64,000 bases of DNA from Marinimicrococcus flavescens (GCA_029211145.1 JARGEQ010000073.1:1-64000); one strand, 5' to 3'; numbered from the stretch's first letter, positions 36,210 to 45,104 are shown. Made by a program: numbers and translations. The notes: generated from the sequence alone by a model not told the origin.

Positions 36210-36486
36210 CGCCCGCTGGCCGGTCGCCCGTGGCAAGGCCCGGGTTTGCGGCCCTTGGGTGCGGGGCGGCGGTGGCCTGTCACTTCCGAGGCGACTTTCC
36301 GGGGCATCGGGGTATGTCGCGGCAGGACGAGCGGATGGGGCTTGCTTGCTGCCGGCATGGTCGCATGGCAAAGATCCTCGAATGGCGGCTGCCTGAAACC
36401 CGTGCCGGGACGGCGCTGTTCCATGTAGTATTATGCCTCTTCGCAGCTCGCGACATCTTGGCCAGGAAGCTGCAGGTCGGATCCTC

Positions 36487-38760
36487 ATGAAAGCACTCGC
36501 TCGTACCTCCAAGGGCGGCTCTGTCGAGCTTGCGCCAGCTTACTACGACGACGCCGACACCATCGACGTGATGGGCGTGATGGGCGTGCTGTGGCGGCGC
36601 AAATGGCTGATCCTGCTGTGCGTCTGCCTCGGCACCATGGCCGGCTGGCTCTACGGCAAGACCCGCGTGCCGGCATACACCGCCCGCTCCTCGGTGGTGA
36701 TCGAGCCGCGCGAGACCAACGTCCTCGACGTCAAGAAGGTGCTCTCCGGCCTGATCGTCGACCAGGCGACGGTGGCCACCGAGATGTCGATCCTCACCTC
36801 GCGCGCCAATTATGTGCGGGTGATGGAGGATCTGGGCCTCTTCGACGATCCCGAGTTCAACCCGGCGCTGGCCGAGGAGGAGGAGCGCGAGCTGCCGCCC
36901 TTCCTGCAGGAGCCGGTCGACAAGCTGCTCTCGTGGATGCCCGACCGCTGGCTGATCGCGACCGGGCTGGCCCGCGAGCCCCTGGAGATGCTCGAGAGCG
37001 ACGCGCCCGAGCTCACCCGGGCGATCGCCGTCGACCGGTTCGCCAGCGGGGTCGAGATCGCCAATGACGGCGCCTCCTACGTCATCCACGTCAACTACAC
37101 CGCCGAGGATCCCGAGAAGGCGGCGCTGATCGCCAACCGGCTGGCCGAGGTCTATCTGGACAGCCAGCTCAAGACCAAGCTCTACGCCACCGACCGCGCC
37201 TCGGGCTTTCTCGAGGGGCGGATCGAATCGATGCGCGAGGACGTCCAGAAGGCCGGCGAGGCGGTCGCCCGCTTCAAGGCCGAGAACGGGCTGCTCGACA
37301 CCCAGGGGGTGCGGCTGTCCGAGCAGGAGATGGGCGATCTCAACAAGGAGCTGATCATGGCCCGCGGCGATCTCGCCGAGAAGCAGGCCAAGCTCCAGCT
37401 GGTGCGCGAGCTGCGCGGCGCCGGCCGCAGCATCGACGTGATGAGCGACGTGGTGGGCTCGCCGGTGATCATCGCCCTGCGCGCCGAGGAGACCACCCTG
37501 CTGCGCCAGGAGGCGGAGCTCGCCAGCCAGTTCGGCCCGCGCCACCCGCGCATGCAGCAGCTCCAGCGCGACAAGGCCAATCTCCAGGCCAAGGTGAACG
37601 CCGAGATCGCCCGTATCGCCGGCAGCCTCGAGAACGACGTGCGGGTGGTGCAGGCGCGCATCAACACGATCGAGGGCCAGCTCAACAGGATCAAGGGCCT
37701 GAACGTCAAGGACCAGCAGCAGGTCGTGAAGCTGCAGGAGCTCGAGCGGCGCGCCGAGACGAGCCGGCAGATCTACCAGAACTTCCTGCAGCGCTACCAG
37801 GAGACCAGCGAGCAGGAGAAGCTGGTCGAGCCGGACGCCCGGATCGTCGCGGTGGCGAGCCCGCCGACCGCGCCCTCGACCCCGAGCCCGCGGCTCTTCC
37901 TCCTCGGCGGCTTCACCGTGGCGCTGCTCGGCGGCTCGCTCCTGGCGCTGCTTCTCGAGCGGCTCGACAAGGGCATCCGCTCCAGCCGCGAGGTGGAGGC
38001 CCTTTTGGGCCTGTCGACCCTGGCGCTGGTGCCGAAGCTCGAGCGCCTGCGGCGCGGCCAGAAGCCCTACCAGTATCTCGTCGACAAGCCGCTCTCGGCC
38101 TACAGCGAGGCGATCCGCTCGGTCTACACGGCGATCCGCCTGGGCAGTGTCGACCGGCCCAGCAAGCTGGTGCTGGTGACCTCCTCGCTGCCCGAGGAAG
38201 GCAAGACCACGCTGGCGGTGAGCCTCGCCACCATGGCGGCCCGCTCGAACCGCAAGGTGTTGCTGATCGACCTCGACCTGCGCCATCCCTCGGTCCATCG
38301 CGAGCTGGGCTGGCAGGTGCCGGCCGGGCTGGTCGAGCACATGGCCGGCGACCGGCTGCTCGAGGAGGTGATCCAGCACGACGCCGAGACCGGCCTCGAC
38401 TTCCTGCCGATCCGCGCCCAGACCACCAACCCCATGGATCTTTTGGAATCGCAGAAGCTGCGCGAGCTGCTCGAGACCTGCCGGCAGCGCTACGAGCTGG
38501 TGATCCTCGACTCCGCGCCGGTCGCCAGCGTCACCGACGCCCGCCTGCTCTCGATCATGGTCGACAAGGTGGTCTTCGTGCTGCAGTGGCACCAGACGGT
38601 GGCCAGCGCCGCCCAGGACAGCGTGCGCGCCCTGCGCGAGGCCGGCGCCGACATCGCCGGCACGGTGCTCACCCAGGTCGATCTCGCCAGGCATGCCCAG
38701 TACGGCTACGGCGACATCGGCCAGTACTATGCGCGCAGCCGCAAGTACTACGTGGACTGA
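36487..38760 (+). CDS. Wzc-like polysaccharide co-polymerase / BY-kinase
   Basis: A 757-residue inner-membrane protein. A Wzz-type periplasmic domain lies between TM1 (about 40-57, WLILLCVCLGTMAGWLYG) and TM2 (about 469-490, LFLLGGFTVALLGGSLLALLLE), with extended coiled-coil helices between. The cytoplasmic tyrosine kinase domain has Walker A LPEEGKTT (about 568-575), Walker A' VLLIDLDLR and Walker B LVILDSAP. Six tyrosines fall in the last 20 residues (Tyr739, 741, 747, 748, 754, 755), the usual phosphorylation cluster. It controls polymer length and export of surface polysaccharide. Start ATG 36487 is chosen over 36433; both lack a strong ribosome site. No phosphatase or OPX gene is adjacent. 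Confidence 0.92.
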   Translation: MKALARTSKGGSVELAPAYYDDADTIDVMGVMGVLWRRKWLILLCVCLGTMAGWLYGKTRVPAYTARSSVVIEPRETNVLDVKKVLSGLIVDQATVATEMSILTSRANYVRVMEDLGLFDDPEFNPALAEEEERELPPFLQEPVDKLLSWMPDRWLIATGLAREPLEMLESDAPELTRAIAVDRFASGVEIANDGASYVIHVNYTAEDPEKAALIANRLAEVYLDSQLKTKLYATDRASGFLEGRIESMREDVQKAGEAVARFKAENGLLDTQGVRLSEQEMGDLNKELIMARGDLAEKQAKLQLVRELRGAGRSIDVMSDVVGSPVIIALRAEETTLLRQEAELASQFGPRHPRMQQLQRDKANLQAKVNAEIARIAGSLENDVRVVQARINTIEGQLNRIKGLNVKDQQQVVKLQELERRAETSRQIYQNFLQRYQETSEQEKLVEPDARIVAVASPPTAPSTPSPRLFLLGGFTVALLGGSLLALLLERLDKGIRSSREVEALLGLSTLALVPKLERLRRGQKPYQYLVDKPLSAYSEAIRSVYTAIRLGSVDRPSKLVLVTSSLPEEGKTTLAVSLATMAARSNRKVLLIDLDLRHPSVHRELGWQVPAGLVEHMAGDRLLEEVIQHDAETGLDFLPIRAQTTNPMDLLESQKLRELLETCRQRYELVILDSAPVASVTDARLLSIMVDKVVFVLQWHQTVASAAQDSVRALREAGADIAGTVLTQVDLARHAQYGYGDIGQYYARSRKYYVD

Positions 38761-38790
38761 CGCCGGGCCTGACGCCCGGGTCTGACAAAA

Positions 38791-38821
38791 GAGCCGCGCG
38801 CAGGGAGCCCCGCCGCGGCTC
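38791..38821 (+). terminator. Probable hairpin terminator after the tyrosine kinase gene
   Basis: GAGCCGCG (38791-38798) and CGCGGCTC (38814-38821) form an 8-bp stem with a 15-nt loop, followed by CCTTCGCTTT. It is preceded by the string CTGACAAAA (38782-38790). Confidence 0.5.
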
Positions 38822-38868
38822 CTTCGCTTTCCCGAGCCCCGGAGGCGGGGCCCGGGGCGGGCGGACCC

Positions 38869-39900
38869 TCAGGCGGTGCAGGCGCGGAGCAGCGCCGCCG
38901 CGGCAGGCGCGCGCGCGAGGCTCCGCGCAATCCGCTCGCGCCAGCGCGGGCCGCGCCGGGCAGCGTCCTCGTGGGCCAGGGCCAGATCGTCCGGCCTGTC
39001 CTCGGCCAGAACGGCGATCAGGAGCCCGGCCTGCAGGAGATCCTTGCGGGCCTTGAGACTGTCGGGACCCTCGCGCCGCCGGTCGGCCACGATCAGCTTG
39101 TGGATGGCGAAGCGCTCCGGCCGGGGAACCACGACGAGGACGCCGTTGCGCCAGACCGCGGCCGCCGGGATCGGATCGGCGATCAGGTAGTTGAGGTGAT
39201 GCAGCGCCCGGGCGCTGACGCCCAGCGCCGCAAGATCACGCACACCTTCCTCTTCCTCGAAGGAAGGCGTCAGGAACTCGACGACGGCCTCGCCGCCGGC
39301 CTGGCGCCACCGCCACGTCCTCTCGCTGCCCAGGCCCGGCACGGGAGAGAAGGCGAATTCGGCCAGCAGCTCGCTGATCGTGGGGAGCACGGTCTCTCCC
39401 AGCGCCAGCGAGAGCCGCTCGAAGCTCGCGATGTCGATGTCGCTCGTCATGGCCGTCTGGTCGAGCCCCAGGCGGAGGCCGAGCTCGCCTTCGTAGATCC
39501 GGAAGGCATTGGTGCCCACCAGCACGCCCCCCAGACGGAAGACGCCGGCCCGGGCAAAGGCCGCAAGGAGGCTCCCGGTTGCGCCCTCCATGCCCACGAA
39601 CCGCTCGCTGCGCAGGAGCCGCACCAGACGGGCCCGCTCGCGCCTGCGTCCCTCCCGTTCCCCCTTGAGGCGCTCCAGGCTCCCGAACCGGGCGCGCAGG
39701 ACGTCGGAGTCCTCCCCGAGATAGCGCTCCTTCACCGACGAGCCTATCCGGTAGCGCTCGTACCAATAGCTCCGTCCGCCGCGTTCGCGACGCGTGGGCG
39801 TGCCGCGGATCTCCGAGACGGTCTCGTCGAGCAGGAGGGACAGCAGGTCGTGATAGGCGGCCTGCGCGGTGGCCGAGTGGCGGCGGAACCCATCGGGCAT
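38869..39900 (-). CDS. GSU2403-type nucleotidyltransferase-fold protein
   Basis: A 343-residue protein of the nucleotidyltransferase superfamily (NTP_transf_8-like). The core has GGVLVGTNAFRIYEGELGLRLG (about 124-145), then the metal-binding SDIDIA with Asp154 and Asp156. Conserved flanks are RGGRSYWYERYRIGSSVKERYLG and FAIHKLIVADRR, which match the family. The first half is rich in Arg (ERLKGEREGRRRERARL), typical of this group. The start ATG 39900 has GGGAGA 7 nt upstream. Two perfect inverted repeats made of the same 11-bp half-site CTTGCCACACG lie in its leader, so expression is probably tightly controlled. Some relatives act in toxin-antitoxin systems, but none has been seen with a partner here. 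Confidence 0.85.
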   Translation of the reverse strand: MPDGFRRHSATAQAAYHDLLSLLLDETVSEIRGTPTRRERGGRSYWYERYRIGSSVKERYLGEDSDVLRARFGSLERLKGEREGRRRERARLVRLLRSERFVGMEGATGSLLAAFARAGVFRLGGVLVGTNAFRIYEGELGLRLGLDQTAMTSDIDIASFERLSLALGETVLPTISELLAEFAFSPVPGLGSERTWRWRQAGGEAVVEFLTPSFEEEEGVRDLAALGVSARALHHLNYLIADPIPAAAVWRNGVLVVVPRPERFAIHKLIVADRRREGPDSLKARKDLLQAGLLIAVLAEDRPDDLALAHEDAARRGPRWRERIARSLARAPAAAALLRACTA

Positions 39901-39910
39901 CGCGGTCTCC

Positions 39911-39942
39911 CTTGCCACACGAGCATGACGCCGTGTGGCAAG
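39911..39942. repeat. Inverted repeat 1 of the CTTGCCACACG pair
   Basis: CTTGCCACACG (39911-39921), 10-nt loop, CGTGTGGCAAG (39932-39942). It lies directly before the Shine-Dalgarno of the nucleotidyltransferase gene (start 39900), so a hairpin formed in the mRNA could hide that site. Confidence 0.75.
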
Positions 39943-39956
39943 GTGATCAAGACAGG

Positions 39957-39990
39957 CCTTGCCACACGGGAATGTTCCCGTGTGGCAAGG
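39957..39990. repeat. 34-bp near-complete palindrome of the same half-site
   Basis: CCTTGCCACACGGGAA (39957-39972), TG, TTCCCGTGTGGCAAGG (39975-39990): perfect 16-bp arms with a 2-nt spacer, 47 bp centre-to-centre from the first inverted repeat and sharing its half-site. Located between two minus-strand genes, so it may be an operator, an mRNA leader element or a terminator of the upstream gene. Confidence 0.75.
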
Positions 39991-40009
39991 CTCCGGCCTC
40001 CAGGCTCCG

Positions 40010-40975
40010 TCAGTCCACCACGCGGTCGATCTTGTAGTCCTTGATCTCGCGGGCAAAGGCGAAGGCGATGATCTCGCCGATGAGGCCCACGGCGATCACC
40101 TGGATGCCCAGCACCACCATCAGGCTCGAGAGGATCAGCGCCGGCCGGTCGGCCAGCGGCGTGCCGAAGACGAGCCGCACGAACACCAGCCAGGCGGTGG
40201 CAAGGCCGCCCACGCCGAGGATCCCGAAGCCCACCCCGCCGAAGAAGCGGAACGGCTTGCGCATGAACTTGAGGAGGAAGAACAGCGTCACCACGTCGAG
40301 GAACAGCGACGGGTCGGTGCGCAGCTGGTGCAGGCGGGCCACCGAGCCGGCCGGAACGTGAACGTCGAGCTCCTTGACGGCGAAGCCGTGGGCGCTGGCG
40401 ATCAGCGGCAGGAAACGGTCCTGGTTGCCGTAGAAGGTGAGCTCCTGGGCCACCTGGGCGCGCATCGCCCGGACCTCCGAGCGCACGTCGTGGAACGGGC
40501 TCTGCACGAGCAGGCGCAGCGCCCATTCGAGCTTGGGGGCCAGCGGCTTGCCCTCGAGCATGCGGTGCGCCACCAGCATGTCGGCCTCGCCGGCCTGGAC
40601 CCCGCGCACGAAGCGCGGCAGGTCGGCGGCGGCGATCTCGGGCACCGCCGGCAGGGTCAGCACGGTCTCGCCGCGGCACTGGCGCAGGCCCACGGTGAGG
40701 GCCGCCGCCTTGCCGAACGGCCGGGCGAAGGCGAGGATCTCGACCGGCTCGCCGGCCTGGCGAAGCGTGCGCAAGGCGGCCCGGCTGGCAGGCTGCGGCC
40801 CGTCCAGCACATAGACGAACTCGAGGCTGCCGAGCGGCGCCAGCACCGCCTTGTAGGCGGCGTAGGTGCCGGTGACGTCGGTATCGTCGCGGCCCAGCGA
40901 GACGACCACCGAGAGGGCGGGGGCGGCCGGCTCCGTGGCGGCGGCGGGCGCGGTGACGGTGGCAGCGTCGCTCAT
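40010..40975 (-). CDS. Family 2 glycosyltransferase-like protein with C-terminal membrane helices
   Basis: A 321-residue GT2-like protein resembling GtrB/DPM-type enzymes. After a Thr/Ala-rich N-terminus comes LSVVVSLGRDDTDVTGTYAAYKAVLAPLGSLEFVYVLDGPQPAS, then PVEILAFARPFGKAAALTVGLRQCRGETVLTLPAVPEI. The usual DxD-type metal site is altered (TLPAVPEI in place of the LDADLQ motif), so activity is uncertain. The last ~100 residues contain two hydrophobic hairpins (FGGVGFGILGVGGLATAWLVFV and LSSLMVVLGIQVIAVGLIGEIIAFA). It overlaps the upstream GT2 gene by 4 bp (ATGA), so the two may work as a pair on a polyprenyl-phosphate sugar. Confidence 0.8.
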   Translation of the reverse strand: MSDAATVTAPAAATEPAAPALSVVVSLGRDDTDVTGTYAAYKAVLAPLGSLEFVYVLDGPQPASRAALRTLRQAGEPVEILAFARPFGKAAALTVGLRQCRGETVLTLPAVPEIAAADLPRFVRGVQAGEADMLVAHRMLEGKPLAPKLEWALRLLVQSPFHDVRSEVRAMRAQVAQELTFYGNQDRFLPLIASAHGFAVKELDVHVPAGSVARLHQLRTDPSLFLDVVTLFFLLKFMRKPFRFFGGVGFGILGVGGLATAWLVFVRLVFGTPLADRPALILSSLMVVLGIQVIAVGLIGEIIAFAFAREIKDYKIDRVVD

Positions 40976-41949
40976 GCCGCACCGTCCGTGCCGGTCAGCA
41001 CCGGGCGGGCCGCCAGGCGGCGGAAGGCGTGCAGGCGCGGCGCCCGCACGCCGTAGATGAGCTGGCACAGAAAGCCTAGAAAGAGCATGAAGAACATCAA
41101 GGCTCCAAACAGCATGCTGAGGCCCTGGAAGACGACGCCGCTGCTGGCCGGGTCGTCGATGAACGTCAGGGCGGCCACGAGTGCCGCGAGACCAGCGAGG
41201 CCGGCCAGCCCCGCCGCCCCGCCCAGCCAGACCATCGGCCGGCGGGCGAAGGACAGGATCGTGCGGATCGTGATGAGGTCGGCGAATACCTTGTAGATTC
41301 GCGAGAAGCCGTACTTGGACTGGCCGAAGCGGCGCGGATGGTGGCGCACCTTGATCTCGGCGATGCTCGCCCCGCCCAAAGACGCCATGGCCGGGATGAA
41401 GCGGTGCATCTCGGCATAAAGCGGGATCTCCTTGATGAGATCGGCGCGGTAGGCCTTGAGCGAGCAGCCATTGTCCTTGATCGGCACGCCGGTGATCTTC
41501 CCGATCAGCCAGTTGGCGACCTTCGACGGCAGCACCCTGGACCAGTGGTCCTTGCGCTGGTGGCGCCAGCCGACCACCAGATCGTAGCCCTCCTCGATCT
41601 TCTCGAGGAAGAGCGGGATGTCGCCCGGGTCGTTCTGCAAATCGCCGTCCATGGTGATCAGCACCCGGCCGCGCGCCTGCTCGATCCCGGCCGCCATGGC
41701 GGCGGTCTGGCCGTAATTGCGGCGCAGCTTGACCAGCCGCAGATGCGGCTCGCCGCCCTCCGCCGGCGGCAGGGCGCGCTGCATCTCCAGGCAGCGCGCG
41801 AAGGTGGCGTCGCGCGACCCGTCGTCGACGAACAGGATTTCGGTGCGCAGCCCAAGCGGTCGCACGGCGTCGACGATCGCCTGGTGCATCAGGTGCACGT
41901 TCTCTTCCTCATTGAAGAGCGGCACGATGATCGAGAGGTCCATAGTCAT
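40972..41949 (-). CDS. GT2 family polyprenyl-phosphate glycosyltransferase
   Basis: A 325-residue DPM1/GtrB-type glycosyltransferase. The catalytic domain has LSIIVPLFNEEENVHLMHQ, ILFVDDGSRDAT, LITMDGDLQNDP (the DxD metal site) and GWRHQRKDHWSRVLPSKVANWLIG, the diagnostic region of the DPM/GtrB family. Two C-terminal hydrophobic segments (MVWLGGAAGLAGLAGLAALVAALTFI, VFQGLSMLFGALMFFMLFLGFLCQLIYG) anchor it in the membrane. The start is uncertain among ATG 41949, ATG 41943 and TTG 41958, none with a clear ribosome site. It likely charges a lipid carrier with a sugar for glycan modification. Confidence 0.9.
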   Translation of the reverse strand: MTMDLSIIVPLFNEEENVHLMHQAIVDAVRPLGLRTEILFVDDGSRDATFARCLEMQRALPPAEGGEPHLRLVKLRRNYGQTAAMAAGIEQARGRVLITMDGDLQNDPGDIPLFLEKIEEGYDLVVGWRHQRKDHWSRVLPSKVANWLIGKITGVPIKDNGCSLKAYRADLIKEIPLYAEMHRFIPAMASLGGASIAEIKVRHHPRRFGQSKYGFSRIYKVFADLITIRTILSFARRPMVWLGGAAGLAGLAGLAALVAALTFIDDPASSGVVFQGLSMLFGALMFFMLFLGFLCQLIYGVRAPRLHAFRRLAARPVLTGTDGAA

Positions 41950-42112
41950 GACGGGCAAAAATCCACCATTCGCGCGAGCGCGGAAAGATGGGGTCGCCCG
42001 TTTCGGGCATACGACGATATGGCGGACCGGGAAGCGTTGCTGCCTGCGGCAGACGGGGCCCGGGAACGGGGACTAGCATGCCGGCGGGAACGACAGCAGG
42101 AGACGATAGATC

Positions 42113-43423
42113 GTGGCAGAGCCGGGCAAGGAGGCGCGGCGCACCCTGGGCATCGCCGTGCTGGGCCTCGGCCATGTCGGCGCCGCCATGGCCGCCTGCC
42201 TGCTCGAGGCCGGCCACCGGGTGCTGGCGGTCGATCCCGACGCGACGCGGGCCGCCCGGGTGGCCCGCGGCCAGGCCCCGGTGCACGAGCCGGGCGTGGC
42301 GGAGCGGCTGGCGCGCGGCCTTGCGGCCGGCCGCCTCGCCGTGGCCGGCCGGCTGGAGGAGCTGGCGGGGCTGGATCTGGTGCTGGTCTGCGTGGGCACG
42401 CCGCCGCACGCGGGCGGCGGCCTCGCGCTGGGCGAGGTCGAGACCGCGAGCCGGACCCTGGGGCGCCTGCTGCGCCGCCGCGCGCCGGATCTGCCGCCCT
42501 TGCTGCTGGCCTATCGCAGCACCTTGCCGCCGGGCACCATGGAAGAGACCGTCCTGCCGCTCCTCGAGACGGAGAGCGGCGCGCCGCCCGGCAGCTCGTG
42601 GGAGGCCGTCTACCATCCCGAGTTCCTGCGCGAGGGCAGCGCCGTGGCCGACCAGCTGGCTCCCTCGCGGATCGTCCTGGGCGAGCGCCGGCCGGGCGCC
42701 GGGCGGCGCCTAGAGGGGCTCCATGACGGACTCGACGCCCCGCTCTTCGAGACGAGCTTCGCCGAGGCCGAGACCCTCAAGCTGGTCGACAACGGCTTTC
42801 ATGCCCTCAAGGTCGCCTTCGCCAACGAGATCGGCCGGCTGTGCGTAGCCGGCGGGGTCGACCCGCAGGCCGTGATGCGGCTGCTGCTGGCCGATCGCCG
42901 GCTCAACCTCTCGGCCGCCTATCTGCGGCCCGGGGCCCCGTTCGGCGGCGCCTGTCTGCCCAAGGACCTGGGCTCGCTGCTGGCGCTGGGCCAGACGCGC
43001 GGCCTCGAGCTGCCGCTCATGGCCGGGGTGCTCGCCAGCAACGACGCCCATCTGGCCTGGCTCGAGGGCCGTGTGCGCGCTCTGCTGCCGCCGCCGGGCC
43101 CGCTGCTCCTCCTGGGTCTCTCCTTCAAGCCCGGCACCGACGATTTGCGGGCGAGCCCGCTGGTGAGGCTGGCCGGGCGGCTGCTCGCCGCCGGCTACCG
43201 GCTCGACATTCTCGATCCCGACCTCGACCCCGAAGGCGCTCCCGAGCGGGCCGCCGGCCTCGCCGCCCCGCTTCGCGCCTGCCTGCGGGCCGACCTGGAG
43301 GCGGCCGCGGGCCCGTGGCGCCTCGCTTTGATCGGCAAGCCGCTGCCAGCGCTGGTCGACCGGCTGCCGGCCGACCTGCCGCGCCTCGACCTCCATCGCC
43401 TGGGCGGGACCGCGGGGGCGTGA
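42113..43423 (+). CDS. UDP-glucose/GDP-mannose dehydrogenase family protein
   Basis: A 436-residue enzyme that twice oxidises a nucleotide sugar at C6 to the uronate with NAD. The N-terminal fold has GIAVLGLGHVGAAMAACLLEAGHRV, VCVGTPPH, STLPPGTMEETVLP and YHPEFLREGSAVAD, and the catalytic thiol is Cys281 in GGACLPKDLG, followed by the C-terminal SFKPGTDDLRASPLVRLAGRL. Ugd and AlgD cannot be told apart here; the presence of UXS at 32613 favours UDP-glucose as substrate (giving UDP-glucuronate, then UDP-xylose). GTG start at 42113 with AGGAGA 9 nt upstream. It is divergent from the GT2 pair. Confidence 0.9.
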   Translation: MAEPGKEARRTLGIAVLGLGHVGAAMAACLLEAGHRVLAVDPDATRAARVARGQAPVHEPGVAERLARGLAAGRLAVAGRLEELAGLDLVLVCVGTPPHAGGGLALGEVETASRTLGRLLRRRAPDLPPLLLAYRSTLPPGTMEETVLPLLETESGAPPGSSWEAVYHPEFLREGSAVADQLAPSRIVLGERRPGAGRRLEGLHDGLDAPLFETSFAEAETLKLVDNGFHALKVAFANEIGRLCVAGGVDPQAVMRLLLADRRLNLSAAYLRPGAPFGGACLPKDLGSLLALGQTRGLELPLMAGVLASNDAHLAWLEGRVRALLPPPGPLLLLGLSFKPGTDDLRASPLVRLAGRLLAAGYRLDILDPDLDPEGAPERAAGLAAPLRACLRADLEAAAGPWRLALIGKPLPALVDRLPADLPRLDLHRLGGTAGA

Positions 43424-43445
43424 CGGCCCGGGTGCGCGGGCGGGC

Positions 43446-43991
43446 TCAGCCGGACTCGAACGCCGGCGCCTCCGCCCCGTCGCCGCGCTGCCAGGCCTCG
43501 GGCTGGAAGGGCACCTGCTCGACCTGGACGATGCCGGGGATCCCCTCGGGGCTCATGAACGGCATGCGGCAGGCCGGGCGCAGGCCGAGCAGGGCCACGC
43601 CCAGCGGCGTGAGGATCGAGAGATGCTCGCGGCTCGGCAGGTAGGGCAGGGGATAGGCCAGGACCGTGGCCCGCTCCTCCTCGGCCGTGCTGATCCGGAA
43701 CACCACCTGCGAGCCCATGGTCACGGCGTCGCCGGGGATCGCCTCGGGCGCGCAGACATGCGCCCGGTCCAGCTCGGCGGCGAGAAAGCGCGTCACCGGC
43801 GTGCCGCGCCCGCCGCGCCGGTCGGCCAGCCCGCGCAACCGCTCGTAATCGGTCTCGGTGACGTAGATCGGCGGCAGGAGATCGTCCTGGGCGCGCTGGT
43901 GCGGCAGCACCGTCGCCAGGGCCGCCGGCCGCGCCGCGTCGAGCTCGGAGCTCTCGTGGAGGACGGACCTGATCAGGGACAACGCCACCAT
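43446..43991 (-). CDS. rnk: Rnk-like nucleoside diphosphate kinase regulator (GreA/B C-terminal fold)
   Basis: A 181-residue protein. After LPPIYVTETDYERLRGLADRRGGRGTPVTRFLAAELDRAHV comes the Rnk/GreA C-terminal fold: AIPGDAVTMGSQVVFRISTAEEERATVLAYPLPYLPSREHLSILTPLGVALLGLRPA. This is the Rnk family, which binds RNA polymerase near the secondary channel but lacks the coiled-coil tip of GreA. The ATG at 43991 has GGAGG at 6-nt spacing. The C-terminal ~40 residues are an extension. A paralogue lies at 49504. Confidence 0.87.
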   Translation of the reverse strand: MVALSLIRSVLHESSELDAARPAALATVLPHQRAQDDLLPPIYVTETDYERLRGLADRRGGRGTPVTRFLAAELDRAHVCAPEAIPGDAVTMGSQVVFRISTAEEERATVLAYPLPYLPSREHLSILTPLGVALLGLRPACRMPFMSPEGIPGIVQVEQVPFQPEAWQRGDGAEAPAFESG

Positions 43992-44237
43992 CGCTGACCT
44001 CCAGTCGGCAGAAAACGCGCGATGCCCGCCGGGCCGGCACCCGGGGGATCCGCAGGAAATGGACATGAGGCGCCGGGCTCGGCACGAGACGGCACCGGCC
44101 ACCGGATAGCATCGCTGGCAAGAATAGTAAATGAATTATTGTATGGTGACGGGCGAAGATCTCAAGACTTTGCCAAGTCACACCGTCGATATGACAAAAC
44201 CATGACTTAAATCATAATAACAATATAACTTTGGATA
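43992..44237. other. AT-rich intergenic stretch
   Basis: A 246-bp gap between two minus-strand genes, with a strongly AT-rich core at about 44120-44230 (TAGTAAATGAATTATTG, CATAATAACAATATAAC) in an otherwise GC-rich region. GACTT-TGCC-AAGTC (44166-44179) is a small inverted repeat, and TGACAAAA occurs at 44192. It probably holds the rnk promoter; I see no gene. Confidence 0.5.
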
Positions 44238-45104
44238 TTAAGCCTCTTCCTCTTCCGCGTGCCCCGAAGCCGCGAGACCGCGCATCAGGCCCAGCGCCGC
44301 GTCGAGGGCCGCGTCGGCCGGCTCCTCGGGATGGACGAGATAGGCGGGAAGGCGGAACTCGGGCGCGTCCGGCACACGGTGCAGCCGGCCCCGGCGCAGC
44401 TCGTCCGCCACCAAGCGCAGCGGGAAATAGCCCGAGCCGCCGTGCCGGCGGATATGCTGCAGGCCCAGCCAGCCGATATTGACCATGAGCCCGGCGCCGC
44501 TGAAGGCCGGGAAGAAGACATTGTGCTGGGCCAGGAACTCCGGCCCCCAGTCGACCAGGACGTAGTCCCGGGCGGGCGCCGGCGGCGCCTCGGGCTCGCT
44601 CGCCACGAGGACCAGACGCTCCTCGAGCAGGCGCTCCACCGCGAGCCCCGGCCGGCTCTGCGGCGTGTACATGACGGCGATGTCGAGCCGCCCCTCGAGA
44701 AGCCCGCGCATGAGCTCCTCCTCGAAGCCGATCTCGGCGCGCAGCAGGATCCCCGGTGCCGCCCGGCGCATCAGCGGCAGCCAGGCGAGCAGCAGCTCCT
44801 CCCACAAGCCGAAGCGCCCGCCCACCGTCAGGACCCCGTCGAAGCCGGACGGCGTGCCGGCATCCTGGCGCGCCTGCTCGACCGTGCGCACCAGGACAGC
44901 GGCATGCTTGTGGAACTGCCGGCCGGCCGCGGTGAGCCGGGTTCCGGCCTTGTTGCGGACGAACAGGCTGCAGCCGAGCTGCTCCTCGAGGGCGCGGATC
45001 CGGGCACTGACGGTCGACTGGCTGACATGCAAAAGCTCGGCGGCGCCGATGAAGCTGCCCGCGGCAAGGACGGTGAGAAAAGTCCGCGCCAGCTCGGTAT
45101 CCAT
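44238..45104 (-). CDS. LysR family transcriptional regulator
   Basis: A 288-residue regulator. The winged HTH is MDTELARTFLTVLAAGSFIGAAELLHVSQSTVSARIRALEEQLGCSLFVRN (1-51), and the remainder is the periplasmic-binding-like effector domain (GVLTVGGRFGLWEELLLAWLPLM). The start ATG 45104 is preceded by a perfect 16-bp palindrome and AT-rich promoter sequence; the longer frame is not LysR-like. The divergent gene at 45247 and its operon are the likely target. The effector pocket gives no clue to the ligand. Confidence 0.92.
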   Translation of the reverse strand: MDTELARTFLTVLAAGSFIGAAELLHVSQSTVSARIRALEEQLGCSLFVRNKAGTRLTAAGRQFHKHAAVLVRTVEQARQDAGTPSGFDGVLTVGGRFGLWEELLLAWLPLMRRAAPGILLRAEIGFEEELMRGLLEGRLDIAVMYTPQSRPGLAVERLLEERLVLVASEPEAPPAPARDYVLVDWGPEFLAQHNVFFPAFSGAGLMVNIGWLGLQHIRRHGGSGYFPLRLVADELRRGRLHRVPDAPEFRLPAYLVHPEEPADAALDAALGLMRGLAASGHAEEEEA

